The notes beneath the pieces were generated by a model. That model searched no databases. It was not told where the DNA came from and saw nothing but the letters and a program-made list of their open reading frames with translations. From Streptacidiphilus sp. ASG 303 (GTDB lineage: Bacteria; Actinomycetota; Actinomycetes; Streptomycetales; Streptomycetaceae): a DNA stretch of 64,000 nucleotides. Location: contig NZ_JAJLRA010000007.1 in assembly GCF_020991365.1 (NCBI RefSeq), forward strand, positions 124,001 through 188,000, in the 5' to 3' direction. This document shows positions 8,081-21,116 of the stretch, in pieces. A program made the translations under genes and the position numbers. Position 1 is the stretch's first letter. Every line of letters begins with the position of its first letter.

Positions 8081-9466
8081 TCAGCCGGGCCCGTGCGCCG
8101 GGCGGGCCGCCGCGTGCCGGGCCAGCCGCAGCGCCGCGCCGGGCACCCCCGCCCAGTGCAGGTGGAGGTAGGAGGCGTGCACCGAGGGCCCGGTGAACCC
8201 CTCGGTGGACGGCCCGGACCGGGTCCGCCACCCCCAGGCGGGGGAGGGCCCGGCCGCCGGCGTGCAGACCGTGCGGTGGAACTCGTGCCCCCGCACCCGC
8301 GTCCCCGTCTCCGCCAGCGGCCCGTCGCCCAGCGCCACCGCCTCCCGGTAGCCCAGCACCAGCCTTCCGCCCATCCGCGCCTCGGCGTCCAGCACGCCGC
8401 ACATCGGCAGCCCGTCCAGCGACCGGGCGAGGTACAGCAGCCCCGCGCACTCCGCCGCCACCGGCGCCCCCGACGCGGCCAGCGCCGCCACGGCCCGCCG
8501 CAGCGGCCCGTTGGCCGACAGCTCCGCCGCGTACACCTCGGGGAAGCCCCCTCCGACCACCAGGCCCGCGGTGCCCTCCGGCAGCGCCTCGTCGCGCAGC
8601 GGGTCCACGGGCACCACCTCCGCCCCGGCGGCGGCCAGCAGCTCCGCGTTCTCCGCGTACGAGAACGAGAACGCCGCGCCGCCGGCCAGCGCGATCCGGG
8701 GCCGCCCGGCGACCGGGCCGCCCGCCGCCGCGGTCTCCGCCGCCGGGTCCCACGGCGCGTCGGGCAGCGGCGGGGCGGACCGGGCCAGCGCCAGCACCGC
8801 GTCCAGGTCCACCCCGGCGGCGACCAGGGCGCCCATGTCCCGCACCGCGCGCACCGCCTCCGCGTCCCGCTCGGCGGCCGGGACCAGGCCGAGGTGCCGC
8901 GAGGGCGTCGCCACCGCGCCGCTGCGCCGCACCGCGCCCAGCACCGGCACCCCCGAGCCCTCCTCCAGGGCCTCCCGCAGCAGCTCCTCGTGCCGGTCGG
9001 AGGCCACCCGGTTGAGGACCACCCCGCCGAGGCGCACCTCCGGGTCCCAGGAGGCGAAGCCGTGCACCAGCGCCGCCACCGACCGGCTCTGCGCGGAGGC
9101 GTCCACCACCAGCACCACCGGGGCCCGCAGCAGCTTGGCGACATGCGCGGTGGAGGCCAGCTCGCCGTGGCCCGCCGCGCCGTCGAAGAGCCCCATCACC
9201 CCCTCGACCACGGCGACGTCGGCCCCGGCGGCGCCGTGCAGGAGCAGCGGGGCGATCCGCTCCGGCCCGCACAGGAAGGCGTCCAGGTTGCGGCCGGGCC
9301 GCCCGGTGGCCAGGGCGTGGTAGCCGGGGTCGATGTAGTCCGGGCCGGCCTTGTGCGGGGAGACGGCCAGGCCGCGCGCGGCGAGCGCGGCCATCAGGCC
9401 GGTGGCGACGGTGGTCTTGCCCGACCCGGAGGCCGGGGCGGCGACGACGATGCGGGGGACGTCCAC
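8081..9466 (-). CDS. cobB: CobB, cobyrinate / hydrogenobyrinate a,c-diamide synthase
   Basis: This 461-aa ATP- and glutamine-dependent amidotransferase amidates the a and c acetates of the corrin ring. The N-terminal DTBS-like ATPase has PRIVVAAPASGSGKTT (P-loop near residue 15) and HKAGPDYIDPGYH. The C-terminal class I glutaminase has the nucleophile in AAECAGLLYLAR (Cys about 340) and a His in YLHLHW. The GTG at 9466 is 10 bases after the cobO stop. It is the last gene of the cobD operon. Confidence 0.95.
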   Translation of the reverse strand: MDVPRIVVAAPASGSGKTTVATGLMAALAARGLAVSPHKAGPDYIDPGYHALATGRPGRNLDAFLCGPERIAPLLLHGAAGADVAVVEGVMGLFDGAAGHGELASTAHVAKLLRAPVVLVVDASAQSRSVAALVHGFASWDPEVRLGGVVLNRVASDRHEELLREALEEGSGVPVLGAVRRSGAVATPSRHLGLVPAAERDAEAVRAVRDMGALVAAGVDLDAVLALARSAPPLPDAPWDPAAETAAAGGPVAGRPRIALAGGAAFSFSYAENAELLAAAGAEVVPVDPLRDEALPEGTAGLVVGGGFPEVYAAELSANGPLRRAVAALAASGAPVAAECAGLLYLARSLDGLPMCGVLDAEARMGGRLVLGYREAVALGDGPLAETGTRVRGHEFHRTVCTPAAGPSPAWGWRTRSGPSTEGFTGPSVHASYLHLHWAGVPGAALRLARHAAARPAHGPG

Positions 9467-9476
9467 GGCTCCGCGG

Positions 9477-10073
9477 TCACCACTCGATGCCGGGCTGGCC
9501 CTTGCGGCCCGCGTCCATGGGGTGCCTGACCTTCGCCATCTCGGTGACCAGGTCGGCGGCGTCCAGCAGCGCCTGCGGGGCGTGCCGGCCGGTGACGACG
9601 ACGTGCTGTGAGCCCGGACGGCCGTGCAGCACGCGGACCACCTCCTCGGTGTCGATCCACCCCCAGTGCAGGGGGTAGGTGAACTCGTCCAGCACGTACA
9701 GCCGGTAGGTCTGCGCGGCCAGGTCCCGCCGGACCTGCGCCCAGCCCTCCCGGGCGGCCTCCTCGCTCGACCCCGGGTCGCGCTGCACCCAGGACCAGCC
9801 CTCGCCCATCTTGTGCCACGCGACCGGGCCGCCCTCGCCGGAGGCGCCGAGGACACGCAGGGCGCGCTCCTCGCCCACCCGCCACTTGGCGGACTTGACG
9901 AACTGGAACACCCCGATGGGCCATCCCTGGTTCCAGGCGCGCAGCGCCAGGCCGAACGCGGCGGTGGACTTGCCCTTGCCGGGGCCGGTGTGGACGGCGA
10001 GGACGGGGAGGGTGCGGCGCTGACGGGTCGTCATCCCGTCGTCGGGCACGGCGGACGGCTGTCCCTGCGGCAT
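9477..10073 (-). CDS. cobO: CobO, corrinoid (cob(I)yrinate a,c-diamide) adenosyltransferase
   Basis: This 198-aa enzyme transfers the adenosyl group of ATP to cob(I)alamin-type corrinoids. The P-loop TGPGKGKSTAAFG is at about 29-41, followed by FQFVKSAKWRVGEE, YVLDEFTYPLHWGW and VVVTGRHAP, all typical of the CobA/CobO/BtuR family. ATG 10073 lies 4 bases after the chelatase stop; a second ATG 13 codons in (MTTRQ) is also possible. Confidence 0.95.
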   Translation of the reverse strand: MPQGQPSAVPDDGMTTRQRRTLPVLAVHTGPGKGKSTAAFGLALRAWNQGWPIGVFQFVKSAKWRVGEERALRVLGASGEGGPVAWHKMGEGWSWVQRDPGSSEEAAREGWAQVRRDLAAQTYRLYVLDEFTYPLHWGWIDTEEVVRVLHGRPGSQHVVVTGRHAPQALLDAADLVTEMAKVRHPMDAGRKGQPGIEW

Positions 10074-10077
10074 CGTC

Positions 10078-12248
10078 TCAGGCCGCCTTCCTGCTCGGAG
10101 GGGTGGGGAGGTCGGGGAGCCCGGTCCGGCCGGGGGAGGCGGGCAGTCCGGCGGAGGCGGCGCGGGCCGAGCGGACCAGGGCGGCCACGCCCTCGGCCCG
10201 CAGCTCCTCCAGGGCCACGACGGGCGCGCCCAGGGCCGCGGCGACCACCGCCGCCAGCCCGAGCCGCACCGGCCCGGACTCGCAGTCCAGCACCACGGCC
10301 GCGGTGCCCTGCGCCGCCAGCAGCCCGGCGGCCCGGAGGGCGTCGCCCAGCGGGTCGGCGCCGCCGGTGGCGCGGCCGTCGGTGACCACGACCAGCAGCG
10401 GGCGCCGCCTCGGGTCGCGCAGGCGCTCCAGCCGCAGCACCTCGCGGGCGCGCAGCAGCCCGGCCGCCAGCGGGGTGCGGCCGCCGGTCGGCAGCGCCTC
10501 CAGCCGCGCCGCACCCGCCTCCACCGACGAGGTCGGCGGCAGTGCCAGCTCGGCCCCGGAGCCCCGGAAGACCACCAGGCCGACCTTGTCGCGGCGCTGG
10601 TAGGCGTCGGTCAGGAGGGAGAGCACGGCGCCCCTGACGGCGGCCGTCCGCTGCCGGGCCGCCATGGAGCCGGAGGCGTCCAGCACGAAGAGGACGAGGT
10701 TGGACTCCCGGCCCTCGCGCACCGGCTCCCGCAGGTCGCCGCGGCGCAGCACCAGGGCCGTGCCGGTGCGGCCCCGGGCGCGCTGGTGCGGGGCGGCGGC
10801 CCGCAGCGTCGCGTCCAGGTGCAGGCCGGCGAGCGGCCCGGCGGGCCGCCGGGCCCGCACGGTGCGGCCGCCGCCGGTCTCGGCGCGGGAGCGGCGGCCC
10901 TGCGTCCCCCGGCCCAGGCCGGGCACGCGCAGCACCCGGGTGCGGTAGGGCTCCCCGGCGGGGGCGGGGGACGCCTCCCGCGGGGCGTGGCCCGGGCCCC
11001 GCCCGCCCTCGGCGGGGGTGCCGGCCCCGGCGGGGGTGCCGCCGAGGGCGGAGGCGCCGGCCGGGGACTCCGCGGGCGCCCCGTCCTGCGGGCCGCCGTC
11101 CCGCTCCCCGCCGCCAGGTCCGCCGTCCGACCCGCCGACCGGCCCGTCCGGCCCGCCGCCCGACCCGTCCGGCCCGTCAGGTCCGCCGCCCGGTCCGCCG
11201 GGCCCGTCGGGGTCCGGGTCCGGCTCGTCGTCCCCGTCTGCGTGCTGCCGCAGGGTCTCGTCGAGCCTCTCCTCGTCCAGCCCCGGCGCGTCGAAGGGGT
11301 TGCGGCGGCGCCGGTGCGGGAGCGCCAGCCGGGCGGCGGTGCGGACGTCCTCGGCGGCCACCCGGGTGCGGCCCGCCCAGGCGGCCAGCGCGACCGCGGT
11401 GCGGGCCGTCACGATGTCGGCCCGCAGCCCGTCCACCTCGAAGGCGGCGCACACGGCCGTGACCTGGCGCAGCGCCGCGTCGGTCAGCACCACCCGCGGC
11501 AGCAGCTCCCGGGCGGCGGTGATCCGCCCGGCCAGGGCCCGCTCCTCCTGCTCCCAGCGGGCGGCGAACCCCTCCGGGTCGGCGTCGTACGCCAGCCGCC
11601 GCCGCACCACCTCGGCCCGCTCGGCCGGGTCGCGGGTGGCGGCCACCTCCACGGTGAGGCCGAAGCGGTCCAGCAGCTGCGGCCGCAGCTCGCCCTCCTC
11701 CGGGTTCATCGTGCCGACCGGCAGGAAGCGCGCCGCGTGCTGGACGGAGACGCCCTCCCGCTCCACGTGGGAGCGGCCCATGGCGGCGGCGTCCAGCAGC
11801 AGGTCCACGACGTGGTCCTGGAGCAGGTTGACCTCGTCGACGTAGAGGACGCCGCGGTGGGCCGCGGCCAGCAGGCCCGGCTCGTACGCCTTCACGCCGT
11901 CGGCCAGCGCCCGCTCCAGGTCGAGCGAGCCGACGATGCGGTCCTCGGAGACGCCGACCGGCAGCTCCACCAGGGGCGTCGGGCGCACCTCGGCGGCCGC
12001 CCCCGGGCCGTGCGGCCCGTCCGGGCACCGCGGGTCCGGCGCCGCCGGGTCGCAGGCGAACCGGCAGCCCGCCACGACGGCGACCGGCGGCAGCAGCGCG
12101 GCCAGCGCCCGCACCGCCGTCGACTTGGCCGTGCCCTTCTCGCCGCGCACCAGCACGCCGCCGACGGCCGGGGACACCGCGTTGAGCAGCAGCGCCAGCC
12201 GCAGGTCGTCCAGGCCGGCGATCGCGGTGAACGGGTACCTCGCGTCGC

Positions 12249-12252
<4 letters not shown>
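10078..12252 (-). CDS. ChlI/ChlD-fused AAA+ / VWA chelatase subunit, probable CobN partner
   Basis: The 724-aa protein combines a ChlI/BchI-like AAA+ domain and a ChlD-like von Willebrand A domain. Walker A is GEKGTAKST (about 37-45), followed by CRFACDP, Walker [12 protein letters not shown] and the sensor region [20 protein letters not shown] long acidic Asp/Gly/Pro-rich linker (about 345-470) leads to the VWA domain with the MIDAS motif [10 protein letters not shown]. In magnesium and cobalt chelatases such subunits power the large subunit by ATP hydrolysis. Its start overlaps the cobN stop (ATGA). No separate cobS/cobT is present, so it is the natural motor for CobN. Confidence 0.9.
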
Positions 12253-15995
<3,743 letters not shown>

Positions 15996-16067
15996 GGCGG
16001 CCTCCCCAGGGTCTCGGGTCGCAGCGGGATCAGCGGTGCCGGCCGTGTCGGCGGTGCGGCCGGGCCG

Positions 16068-16121
16068 GGCGGTGCGGGCGGGTCCGGCGGTGCGGGCGGG
16101 TCCGGCGGTGCGGGCGGTGCC
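16068..16121. repeat. Three 18-bp tandem repeats upstream of cobN
   Basis: The unit GGCGGTGCGGGCGGGTCC is present twice exactly and a third time with small changes, between the cobQ stop and the preferred cobN start. The phase is a multiple of three, so the reading frame stays open through it. Confidence 0.75.
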
Positions 16122-16162
16122 GCCGTGGCCGGCGGCGGGGGCGGGGCGGTCGGGCCCGGTGC

Positions 16163-17668
16163 TCACGGGGCGCCCGGCGGCACGAAGGGCGGCGCCACGG
16201 CGGGCAGCCCCTCCTCGACGATCCGCCACAGCGCGTCCGTGTCGGCGTGCTCCTCGACCAGGTCGCCGAGCCGGTCCAGCCGCGCCTCGCGGGCGGTGGC
16301 GAAGCAGGTGTCCGGGGCGGGGGTGAAGGCGCGGTTCGCCAGGCGCGCCACGTCCCGCAGGAAGGCGCGGCGGAAGCCGTCGTTCTCCAGTGCGCCGTGC
16401 CAGGTCGTCCCCCACACCGACCCGGCCCGGCAGCCGTCGAGGAACGGCTCGCCGCCCTCCACCGCGACCACGCCGTGGTGGATCTCGTACGCCTCCACCC
16501 GCTCCCCGTACGCCTCGCCGACCGGCCGGCCCAGCGTCTTCTCCCGGGCGAACGCCACCCGCGCCGGCAGCAGCCCCAGCCCCGGCACCTCCCCGGCCCG
16601 CGACTCCACCGTGTCCGTGATCAGCCGCCCCAGCATCTGGAAGCCGCCGCAGACGCCCAGCACGGGCAGCCCGGACCGCGCCCGCTCCACGACGGCGCCG
16701 GCCAGGCCCCGCTCGCGCAGCCAGGCCAGGTCGGCCACCGTCGCCCGGGTGCCGGGCAGCACCACCAGGTCCGCGTCGGCCACCTCCTCCGGCCGTGACG
16801 CCCAGCGCACCAGCACGCCGGGCTCCTGCGCCAGCGCGTCCAGGTCGGTGAAGTTCGACAGCCGCGGCAGGCGCACCACGGCGACCCGCAGCACCTCCGC
16901 CCCGTACGGGCCGGGGGTGCCGACGGCGCCGCGGTCGGCGGCCCGGTCCAGGTCGAGGGAGTCCTCGGCGTCCAGGTGCAGGCCGGACAGCATCGGCAGC
17001 ACGCCGAGGACCGGACGGGACGTCAGCCGCTCCAGCATCTCCAGCCCCGGCTGCAGCAGGCGGACGTCGCCGCGGAACCGGTTGACGAGCCAGCCCGCCA
17101 CGTGCCGCTGGTCCTCGGCGGAGAGCAGCGCCAGCGTCCCGTACAGGGACGCGAAGACCCCGCCGCGGTCGATGTCGCCGACGACCACCACCGGCAGCCC
17201 GGCGGCGGTGGCCAGGCCCATGTTGGCGATGTCGCGGTCGCGCAGGTTGACCTCGGCGGGGGAGCCGGCCCCCTCGCAGACGACCACGTCGAAGCGGCGC
17301 CGCAGGTCGGCCAGGCACGCCAGGGCCTGCTCCAGCAGCAGCGGCTTGCGCTCCCGGTAGTCCAGCGCGCCCACCTCGGCGACCGGGCGGCCCAGCAGCA
17401 CCACCTGGCTGCGGCCGTCGCCGCCGGGCTTGAGCAGCACCGGGTTCATCGCCGCCTCGGGCTCCACCCGGGCGGCGGCGGCCTGCATCGCCTGGGCGCG
17501 GCCGATCTCGGCGCCGTCGGCGGTCACGAAGGAGTTCAGCGACATGTTCTGCGCCTTGAACGGCGCCACCCGCACCCCCTGCCGGACCAGCCAGCGGCAG
17601 ATCCCGGCCGTCACCACGCTCTTGCCCGCGTCGGAGGCCGTCCCCGCGACCAGCAGCGCCCCGCTCAC
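16163..17668 (-). CDS. cobQ: CobQ, cobyric acid synthase
   Basis: This 501-aa amidotransferase amidates the b, d, e and g side chains of adenosylcobyrinate a,c-diamide. The N-terminal ATPase shows LLVAGTASDAGKSVV (P-loop), FKAQNMSLNSFVT, GRAQAMQAAAARVEP, MNPVLLKPGGDGRSQVV and the CEGAGSPAEVNLRDRDIANM segment. The glutaminase half has VLGVCGGFQMLG with the catalytic Cys and a late GTTWHGALEND His. The GTG start at 17668 overlaps the cobD stop (GTGA). Confidence 0.96.
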   Translation of the reverse strand: MSGALLVAGTASDAGKSVVTAGICRWLVRQGVRVAPFKAQNMSLNSFVTADGAEIGRAQAMQAAAARVEPEAAMNPVLLKPGGDGRSQVVLLGRPVAEVGALDYRERKPLLLEQALACLADLRRRFDVVVCEGAGSPAEVNLRDRDIANMGLATAAGLPVVVVGDIDRGGVFASLYGTLALLSAEDQRHVAGWLVNRFRGDVRLLQPGLEMLERLTSRPVLGVLPMLSGLHLDAEDSLDLDRAADRGAVGTPGPYGAEVLRVAVVRLPRLSNFTDLDALAQEPGVLVRWASRPEEVADADLVVLPGTRATVADLAWLRERGLAGAVVERARSGLPVLGVCGGFQMLGRLITDTVESRAGEVPGLGLLPARVAFAREKTLGRPVGEAYGERVEAYEIHHGVVAVEGGEPFLDGCRAGSVWGTTWHGALENDGFRRAFLRDVARLANRAFTPAPDTCFATAREARLDRLGDLVEEHADTDALWRIVEEGLPAVAPPFVPPGAP

Positions 17669-18615
17669 GCCCGCCTCCCCGCGAGCGCCCCCGCCGTCCA
17701 CCGGGCGGCGGCGACCGTGCCCAGGGCCAGCAGCCCCACCCGGCGCGACAGGCGGCAGGCCCGTTCGACGTCGGCGGGCGCCGGCGGCCGCAGCTCCGCG
17801 CCGAGCACCGGGCGGTGCTCCACCCGGCTCCCGTACGCGAGGGTGCCGCCGAGCCGCACCCCGAGCGCGCCCGCGAACGCGGCCTCGGCCTGGCCCGCGT
17901 TGGGGCTCGGGTGCGCCGAGCCGTCGCGCCGCCACACCCGCCACGCCCGGCGCGGCCGCGGCGCCGCGGCGACCGCCAGCAGCGCGGTGAGCCGCGCGCC
18001 GGGCCACCCGGCGGCGTCGTCGAGGCGGGCGGAGGCCCAGCCGAAGCGCAGGTGGCGCGGTGAGCGGTGGCCGACCATGGCGTCCAGGGTGTTGACCGCG
18101 CGGAAGGCCAGCAGGCCGGGGGTGCCCGCCAGCGCGCCCCAGACGAGGGCGTTGACGACGGCGTCCGCGGTGTTCTCGGCGACCGACTCCACCACGGCGC
18201 GGGCCAGCTGGTCGCGGTCCAGGTGCCGTGGGTCGCGGCCGCACAGGTGCGGCAGCCGGGCCCGGGCGGCCGCGAGGTCGCCGGCCTCCAGGGCGGCGGC
18301 GACCGTGCGGGCCTCGCGGACCAGGGAGGCGCCCCCCAGCACGGTCCAGGTCGCGGCGGCGGCCAGCAGCGCCCGGCCCGCCGGGCCGCGGCCCAGGGCG
18401 CGGTCGGCGGCGGCGGCCCCGGCGGCGACCGCCCCGGTGCACAGGGCGGTGAAGACGGTGCCGGCGCCCCGGTGGTCGCGCCACAGGCGGCGCTCCAGGG
18501 CGGCGGCGGCCGAGCCGAAGGCGGCGACGGGATGGCCGCGGCGGGGGTCGGCGAGCAGCGCGTCCGCGGCGTACCCGGCGGCCGCGCCCACCGCCCAGGC
18601 GGTGTGCGGGCGCAC
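17665..18615 (-). CDS. cobD: CobD, adenosylcobinamide-phosphate synthase
   Basis: This 316-aa integral membrane protein attaches the aminopropanol arm (or its phosphate) to adenosylcobyric acid. Family landmarks are DALLADPRRGHPVAAFG near the N terminus, ARAVVESVAENTADAVVNA in the middle, AFRAVNTLDAMVGH, and SPNAGQAEAAFAGALGVRLGG. Several Ala/Val-rich membrane segments are present. The start is GTG 18615 with no Shine-Dalgarno of its own. A short leader ORF ends 5 bases upstream, suggesting translational coupling to the riboswitch-controlled ribosome site. It is the first gene of the second B12 operon. Confidence 0.95.
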   Translation of the reverse strand: MRPHTAWAVGAAAGYAADALLADPRRGHPVAAFGSAAAALERRLWRDHRGAGTVFTALCTGAVAAGAAAADRALGRGPAGRALLAAAATWTVLGGASLVREARTVAAALEAGDLAAARARLPHLCGRDPRHLDRDQLARAVVESVAENTADAVVNALVWGALAGTPGLLAFRAVNTLDAMVGHRSPRHLRFGWASARLDDAAGWPGARLTALLAVAAAPRPRRAWRVWRRDGSAHPSPNAGQAEAAFAGALGVRLGGTLAYGSRVEHRPVLGAELRPPAPADVERACRLSRRVGLLALGTVAAARWTAGALAGRRA

Positions 18616-18620
18616 CCCGG

Positions 18621-18677
18621 TCAGCCGAGGCGCGCGGAGGTCGGCTTCGGGGGGAGGGGCGGGGGAGCTGCCTGCAT
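18621..18677 (-). CDS. Leader ORF between cobalamin riboswitch 2 and cobD (18 codons)
   Basis: The ATG at 18677 follows GTGAGGAC with a 9-base gap and opens an 18-residue Pro-rich peptide (MQAAPPPLPPKP...) that stops 5 bases before the cobD GTG. The position, ribosome site and preceding hairpin match the leader ORF before cobI, although length and sequence differ. I infer a role in translational coupling rather than a functional peptide. Confidence 0.42.
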   Translation of the reverse strand: MQAAPPPLPPKPTSARLG

Positions 18678-18686
18678 GGCGTGCGT

Positions 18687-18711
18687 GTCCTCACTCGGGG
18701 TCCGCGCCCCG
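18687..18711 (-). promoter_or_regulatory. Expression platform of riboswitch 2: hairpin plus Shine-Dalgarno
   Basis: The hairpin CGGGG, loop CGCGGA, CCCCG (18696-18711) is followed by AGTGAGGAC. It is the same arrangement as at 6190-6214, with the stem kept and only the loop changed. Confidence 0.5.
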
Positions 18712-18718
18712 GGTCGAC

Positions 18719-18910
18719 GAGACGGGGGCGAGAGTCTCCTGGCTCCCGGATCGACGCACCCCCGGGCCTTCCAGCGGCCGTTCCCGGCTGCCGTGGCCAT
18801 CGGTCGAGGGCGCTCCCCGGTGACAGTGGCGGGACCGCGCCGGATTCGCACCGGCTTCCTCTCCATGCCTCCGTTGGTGGCGCAAGGATCCCACCACGGG
18901 CCCGGTCGCA
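18719..18910 (-). ncRNA. Cobalamin riboswitch 2 (cobD operon leader)
   Basis: The aptamer landmarks are GGTGCGAATCCGG, the CCGCCACTGTCACC box (18819-18830 region) and GAGCCAGGAGACT (18732-18744). Two blocks of about 40 bases each are identical to riboswitch 1, so the pair looks paralogous. It should repress cobD-cobQ-cobN-chlID-cobO-cobB when B12 is plentiful. The ends are approximate. Confidence 0.93.
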
Positions 18911-19003
18911 GCGTCAACACGGCCCGGGGGAGGGGCGGGTCACACGCTGCGGCCGGGCCCGTGGTGGGGGCGCCGCGCCGGACGGGGTCCGGGTGAGGGA
19001 GGG

Positions 19004-19279
19004 TCAGGCGGCCTGCCGGACGGCCGCCGGGCCCGGCAGCGGGCCGGGGACGGCGCGGAGCACCGGCCCGGGAGCCTTGACGGAGGGCGCCTGCACGGAG
19101 GAGGCCTGCACCGAGGGGGCCTGCACGGAGGGCGCCCCGACGGAGGTCGGGCGGCCGGCGGGCGCCGCCTCGCGCGGCGCGCCGGCGGCGGGGGCGAACG
19201 TCCGGTCCTCCAGCCAGGACATGCCCAGCAGAAGGAGCATCAGCAGGGGAGGGACGAGCAGTCCGAGGATGATGATCAT
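19004..19279 (-). CDS. Small single-span membrane protein of unknown function
   Basis: This 91-aa protein opens with one hydrophobic helix (MIIILGLLVPPLLMLLLLGM), then SWLEDRTF, then a Pro/Ala/Ser tail with a short repeat (APSVQAPSVQ, ASSVQAPSVK). ATG 19279 follows AGGCGG at a 5-base spacing. It is divergent from the DUF4235 gene and upstream of the cobD riboswitch on the same strand. I recognise no family. The repetitive tail suggests an exposed disordered segment. Confidence 0.6.
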   Translation of the reverse strand: MIIILGLLVPPLLMLLLLGMSWLEDRTFAPAAGAPREAAPAGRPTSVGAPSVQAPSVQASSVQAPSVKAPGPVLRAVPGPLPGPAAVRQAA

Positions 19280-19523
19280 GGGTACCGCCTGGGCTCGGGG
19301 AGCGTACGGCCGCCGCGTACCTGCGCCGCCGTCGGCCGTAGGCCGCTCCGGGAGCCCCACGCCCCGCAGCGCGGCCTTCTCTGCGGCTTGCCGCCCGCCG
19401 CCCCCGCAAACCCCTCCGGACGGCGGGTCCCGCAGTGCGTCCCGCCCCGGGGTCCGGGGTTTCGCCGGGCGGGGGGCGGGGGCAGGCGAGCGGGGCGGGG
19501 GACGGAAGCGAGGAGTGGATGCG

Positions 19524-19793
19524 GTGAACAAGGCGAAGGTGGTCTACAAGCCGGTCGGCGTCGTGGTCGGCATGGCCGGCGGCGCTCTGGCGACGGCGGT
19601 GTTCAGCCGGATCTGGGGGCGGGTGGGGTCCGGCGACGAGGCCCCCGAGCCGCTGCAGCGCGACCGCGGCTGGGGCGAGGTGCTGCTCGCCGCGGCGCTC
19701 CAGGGGGCCGTCTTCGGCCTCGTGCGGGCCGTCGTCGAGCGCGGCGGCGCCGAGGGCTGGAGCCGGGTCACCGGCAGCTGGCCCGGGGACTGA
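19524..19793 (+). CDS. DUF4235-family small membrane protein
   Basis: The 89-aa protein has two likely membrane segments, PVGVVVGMAGGALATAVFSRIW and EVLLAAALQGAVFGLVRAVV, separated by a short acidic loop. This is the DUF4235 layout common in actinomycetes, whose function is unknown. GTG 19524 has AGGAG at an 8-base spacing. It lies about 100 bases before the YihY/BrkB gene on the same strand and may share its transcript. Confidence 0.8.
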   Translation: MNKAKVVYKPVGVVVGMAGGALATAVFSRIWGRVGSGDEAPEPLQRDRGWGEVLLAAALQGAVFGLVRAVVERGGAEGWSRVTGSWPGD

Positions 19794-19895
19794 GCGGCGG
19801 GCCCGTGAGGGCCCTGCACGCGGGCGTGCCCCGGTGGACGGGCCGGAGGGCGTACCCGGGGGACGACCCGACCGATCGAGCGGAGGAGTGAGGGC

Positions 19896-21116
19896 ATGGC
19901 GGCGACCCCGGACGAGGGCGTGGCGGGCAGAGGGCGTACAGGCGGACACCCGGTCGGCGCGGACGGGACGGACGGCGCGGACGGGACGGAAGGGTCCGGC
20001 GTCGGCCCGTCGCGTACGGACGAGGCCCGGACGGACAAGGCCCGGACGGACAAGGCCCGGACGGGGCGCTCCTCCGCGGACGAGGCCCGCGGCGCCCGGC
20101 CCGGCCCCCCGGAGCGGCAGGAGGAGGACGCGCCCCGGGTCGGCCCGTCCCCGGCCGTGCAGGAGGCGGCACCCGACGAGCTGACCGCCCTGCGCGCCCG
20201 CTCCTGGTGGGCCGTGATGCGGCGCACCCTCAAGGAGTTCACCGACGACGAGCTGGCCGACCGCGCCGCCGCCCTCACCTACTACGGCGTCCTCGCGGTC
20301 TTCCCCGGCCTGCTGGTGCTGGTGTCGCTGCTCGGGGTGGTCGGCGAGTCCGCGACCCGGAGCATCCTGGACAACGTCCAGCAGCTGGCCCCCGGCGCCG
20401 CCCGCGACATCCTGAGGAACGCCGTCACGCAGCTGGGCGGCACCGCCGGCACCGGCGGCGTGCTCGCGGTCGTCGGCCTGGCCGGAGCCTTCTGGTCGGC
20501 CTCCGGCTACGTCGCCGCCTTCATCCGCGCGTCCAACGCGGTCTACGACATCCCCGAGGGCCGACCGGTCTGGAAGATCCTCCCGATCCGCCTCGCGGTC
20601 ACCTTCGTCCTCATGGTGATGCTCTGCGTGAGCGCGGTCATCGTCGTCTTCACCGGCTCGCTGGCCGACCGGGCGGGCCAGGCGCTCGGCATCGGCTCGG
20701 CCGGCGTCACCGCCTGGTCGATCGCCAAGTGGCCGGTGCTGGTGCTGCTGGTCGTGCTGATGGTGGCCCTGCTGTACTGGGCCGCCCCCAACGCCCGGCA
20801 GCCGGGCTTCCGCTGGATCTCGCCCGGCGGCTTCATCGCGGTGGCGCTGTGGCTGCTGGCCTCGGCGGGCTTCGCGCTGTACGTCGCCAACTTCGGCTCG
20901 TACAACAAGACCTACGGCACCCTGGCCGGTGTGATCGTCTTCCTGGTGTGGCTGTGGATCTCCAACCTGGCGATCCTGCTGGGCCTGGAGTTCGACGCCG
21001 AGACGGCGCGGCAGCGCGCCGTGCTGGGCGGCCTGCCGGTGGACGAGGAGCCGTACGTCGAGCCGCGCGACACCCGGAAGTTCCCCCGCGAGGCCGCGCG
21101 GCGCCCGACGGCGTGA
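19896..21116 (+). CDS. YihY/BrkB-family membrane protein
   Basis: This 406-aa integral membrane protein has a charged, disordered N terminus of about 95 residues containing a tandem repeat (TDEARTDKARTDKART, encoded by a 15-bp repeat near 20030-20060). The membrane domain follows, with the family entry segment FTDDELADRAAALTYYGVLAVFPGLLVL and later WSASGYVAAFIRASNAVYDI and NKTYGTLAGVIVFLVWLWISN. YihY proteins were once called RNase BN; that activity is not accepted for them now. A strong Shine-Dalgarno (GGAGGAG) precedes ATG 19896. Confidence 0.88.
   Translation: MAATPDEGVAGRGRTGGHPVGADGTDGADGTEGSGVGPSRTDEARTDKARTDKARTGRSSADEARGARPGPPERQEEDAPRVGPSPAVQEAAPDELTALRARSWWAVMRRTLKEFTDDELADRAAALTYYGVLAVFPGLLVLVSLLGVVGESATRSILDNVQQLAPGAARDILRNAVTQLGGTAGTGGVLAVVGLAGAFWSASGYVAAFIRASNAVYDIPEGRPVWKILPIRLAVTFVLMVMLCVSAVIVVFTGSLADRAGQALGIGSAGVTAWSIAKWPVLVLLVVLMVALLYWAAPNARQPGFRWISPGGFIAVALWLLASAGFALYVANFGSYNKTYGTLAGVIVFLVWLWISNLAILLGLEFDAETARQRAVLGGLPVDEEPYVEPRDTRKFPREAARRPTA

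Noticed and set aside
15996-16166. Calling cobN from GTG 16166
   Set aside because: It has no ribosome site and would add a Thr/Ala/Gly/Pro repeat absent from typical CobN starts; GTG 15995 has a good Shine-Dalgarno. Kept as an alternative in the entry and as a finding.
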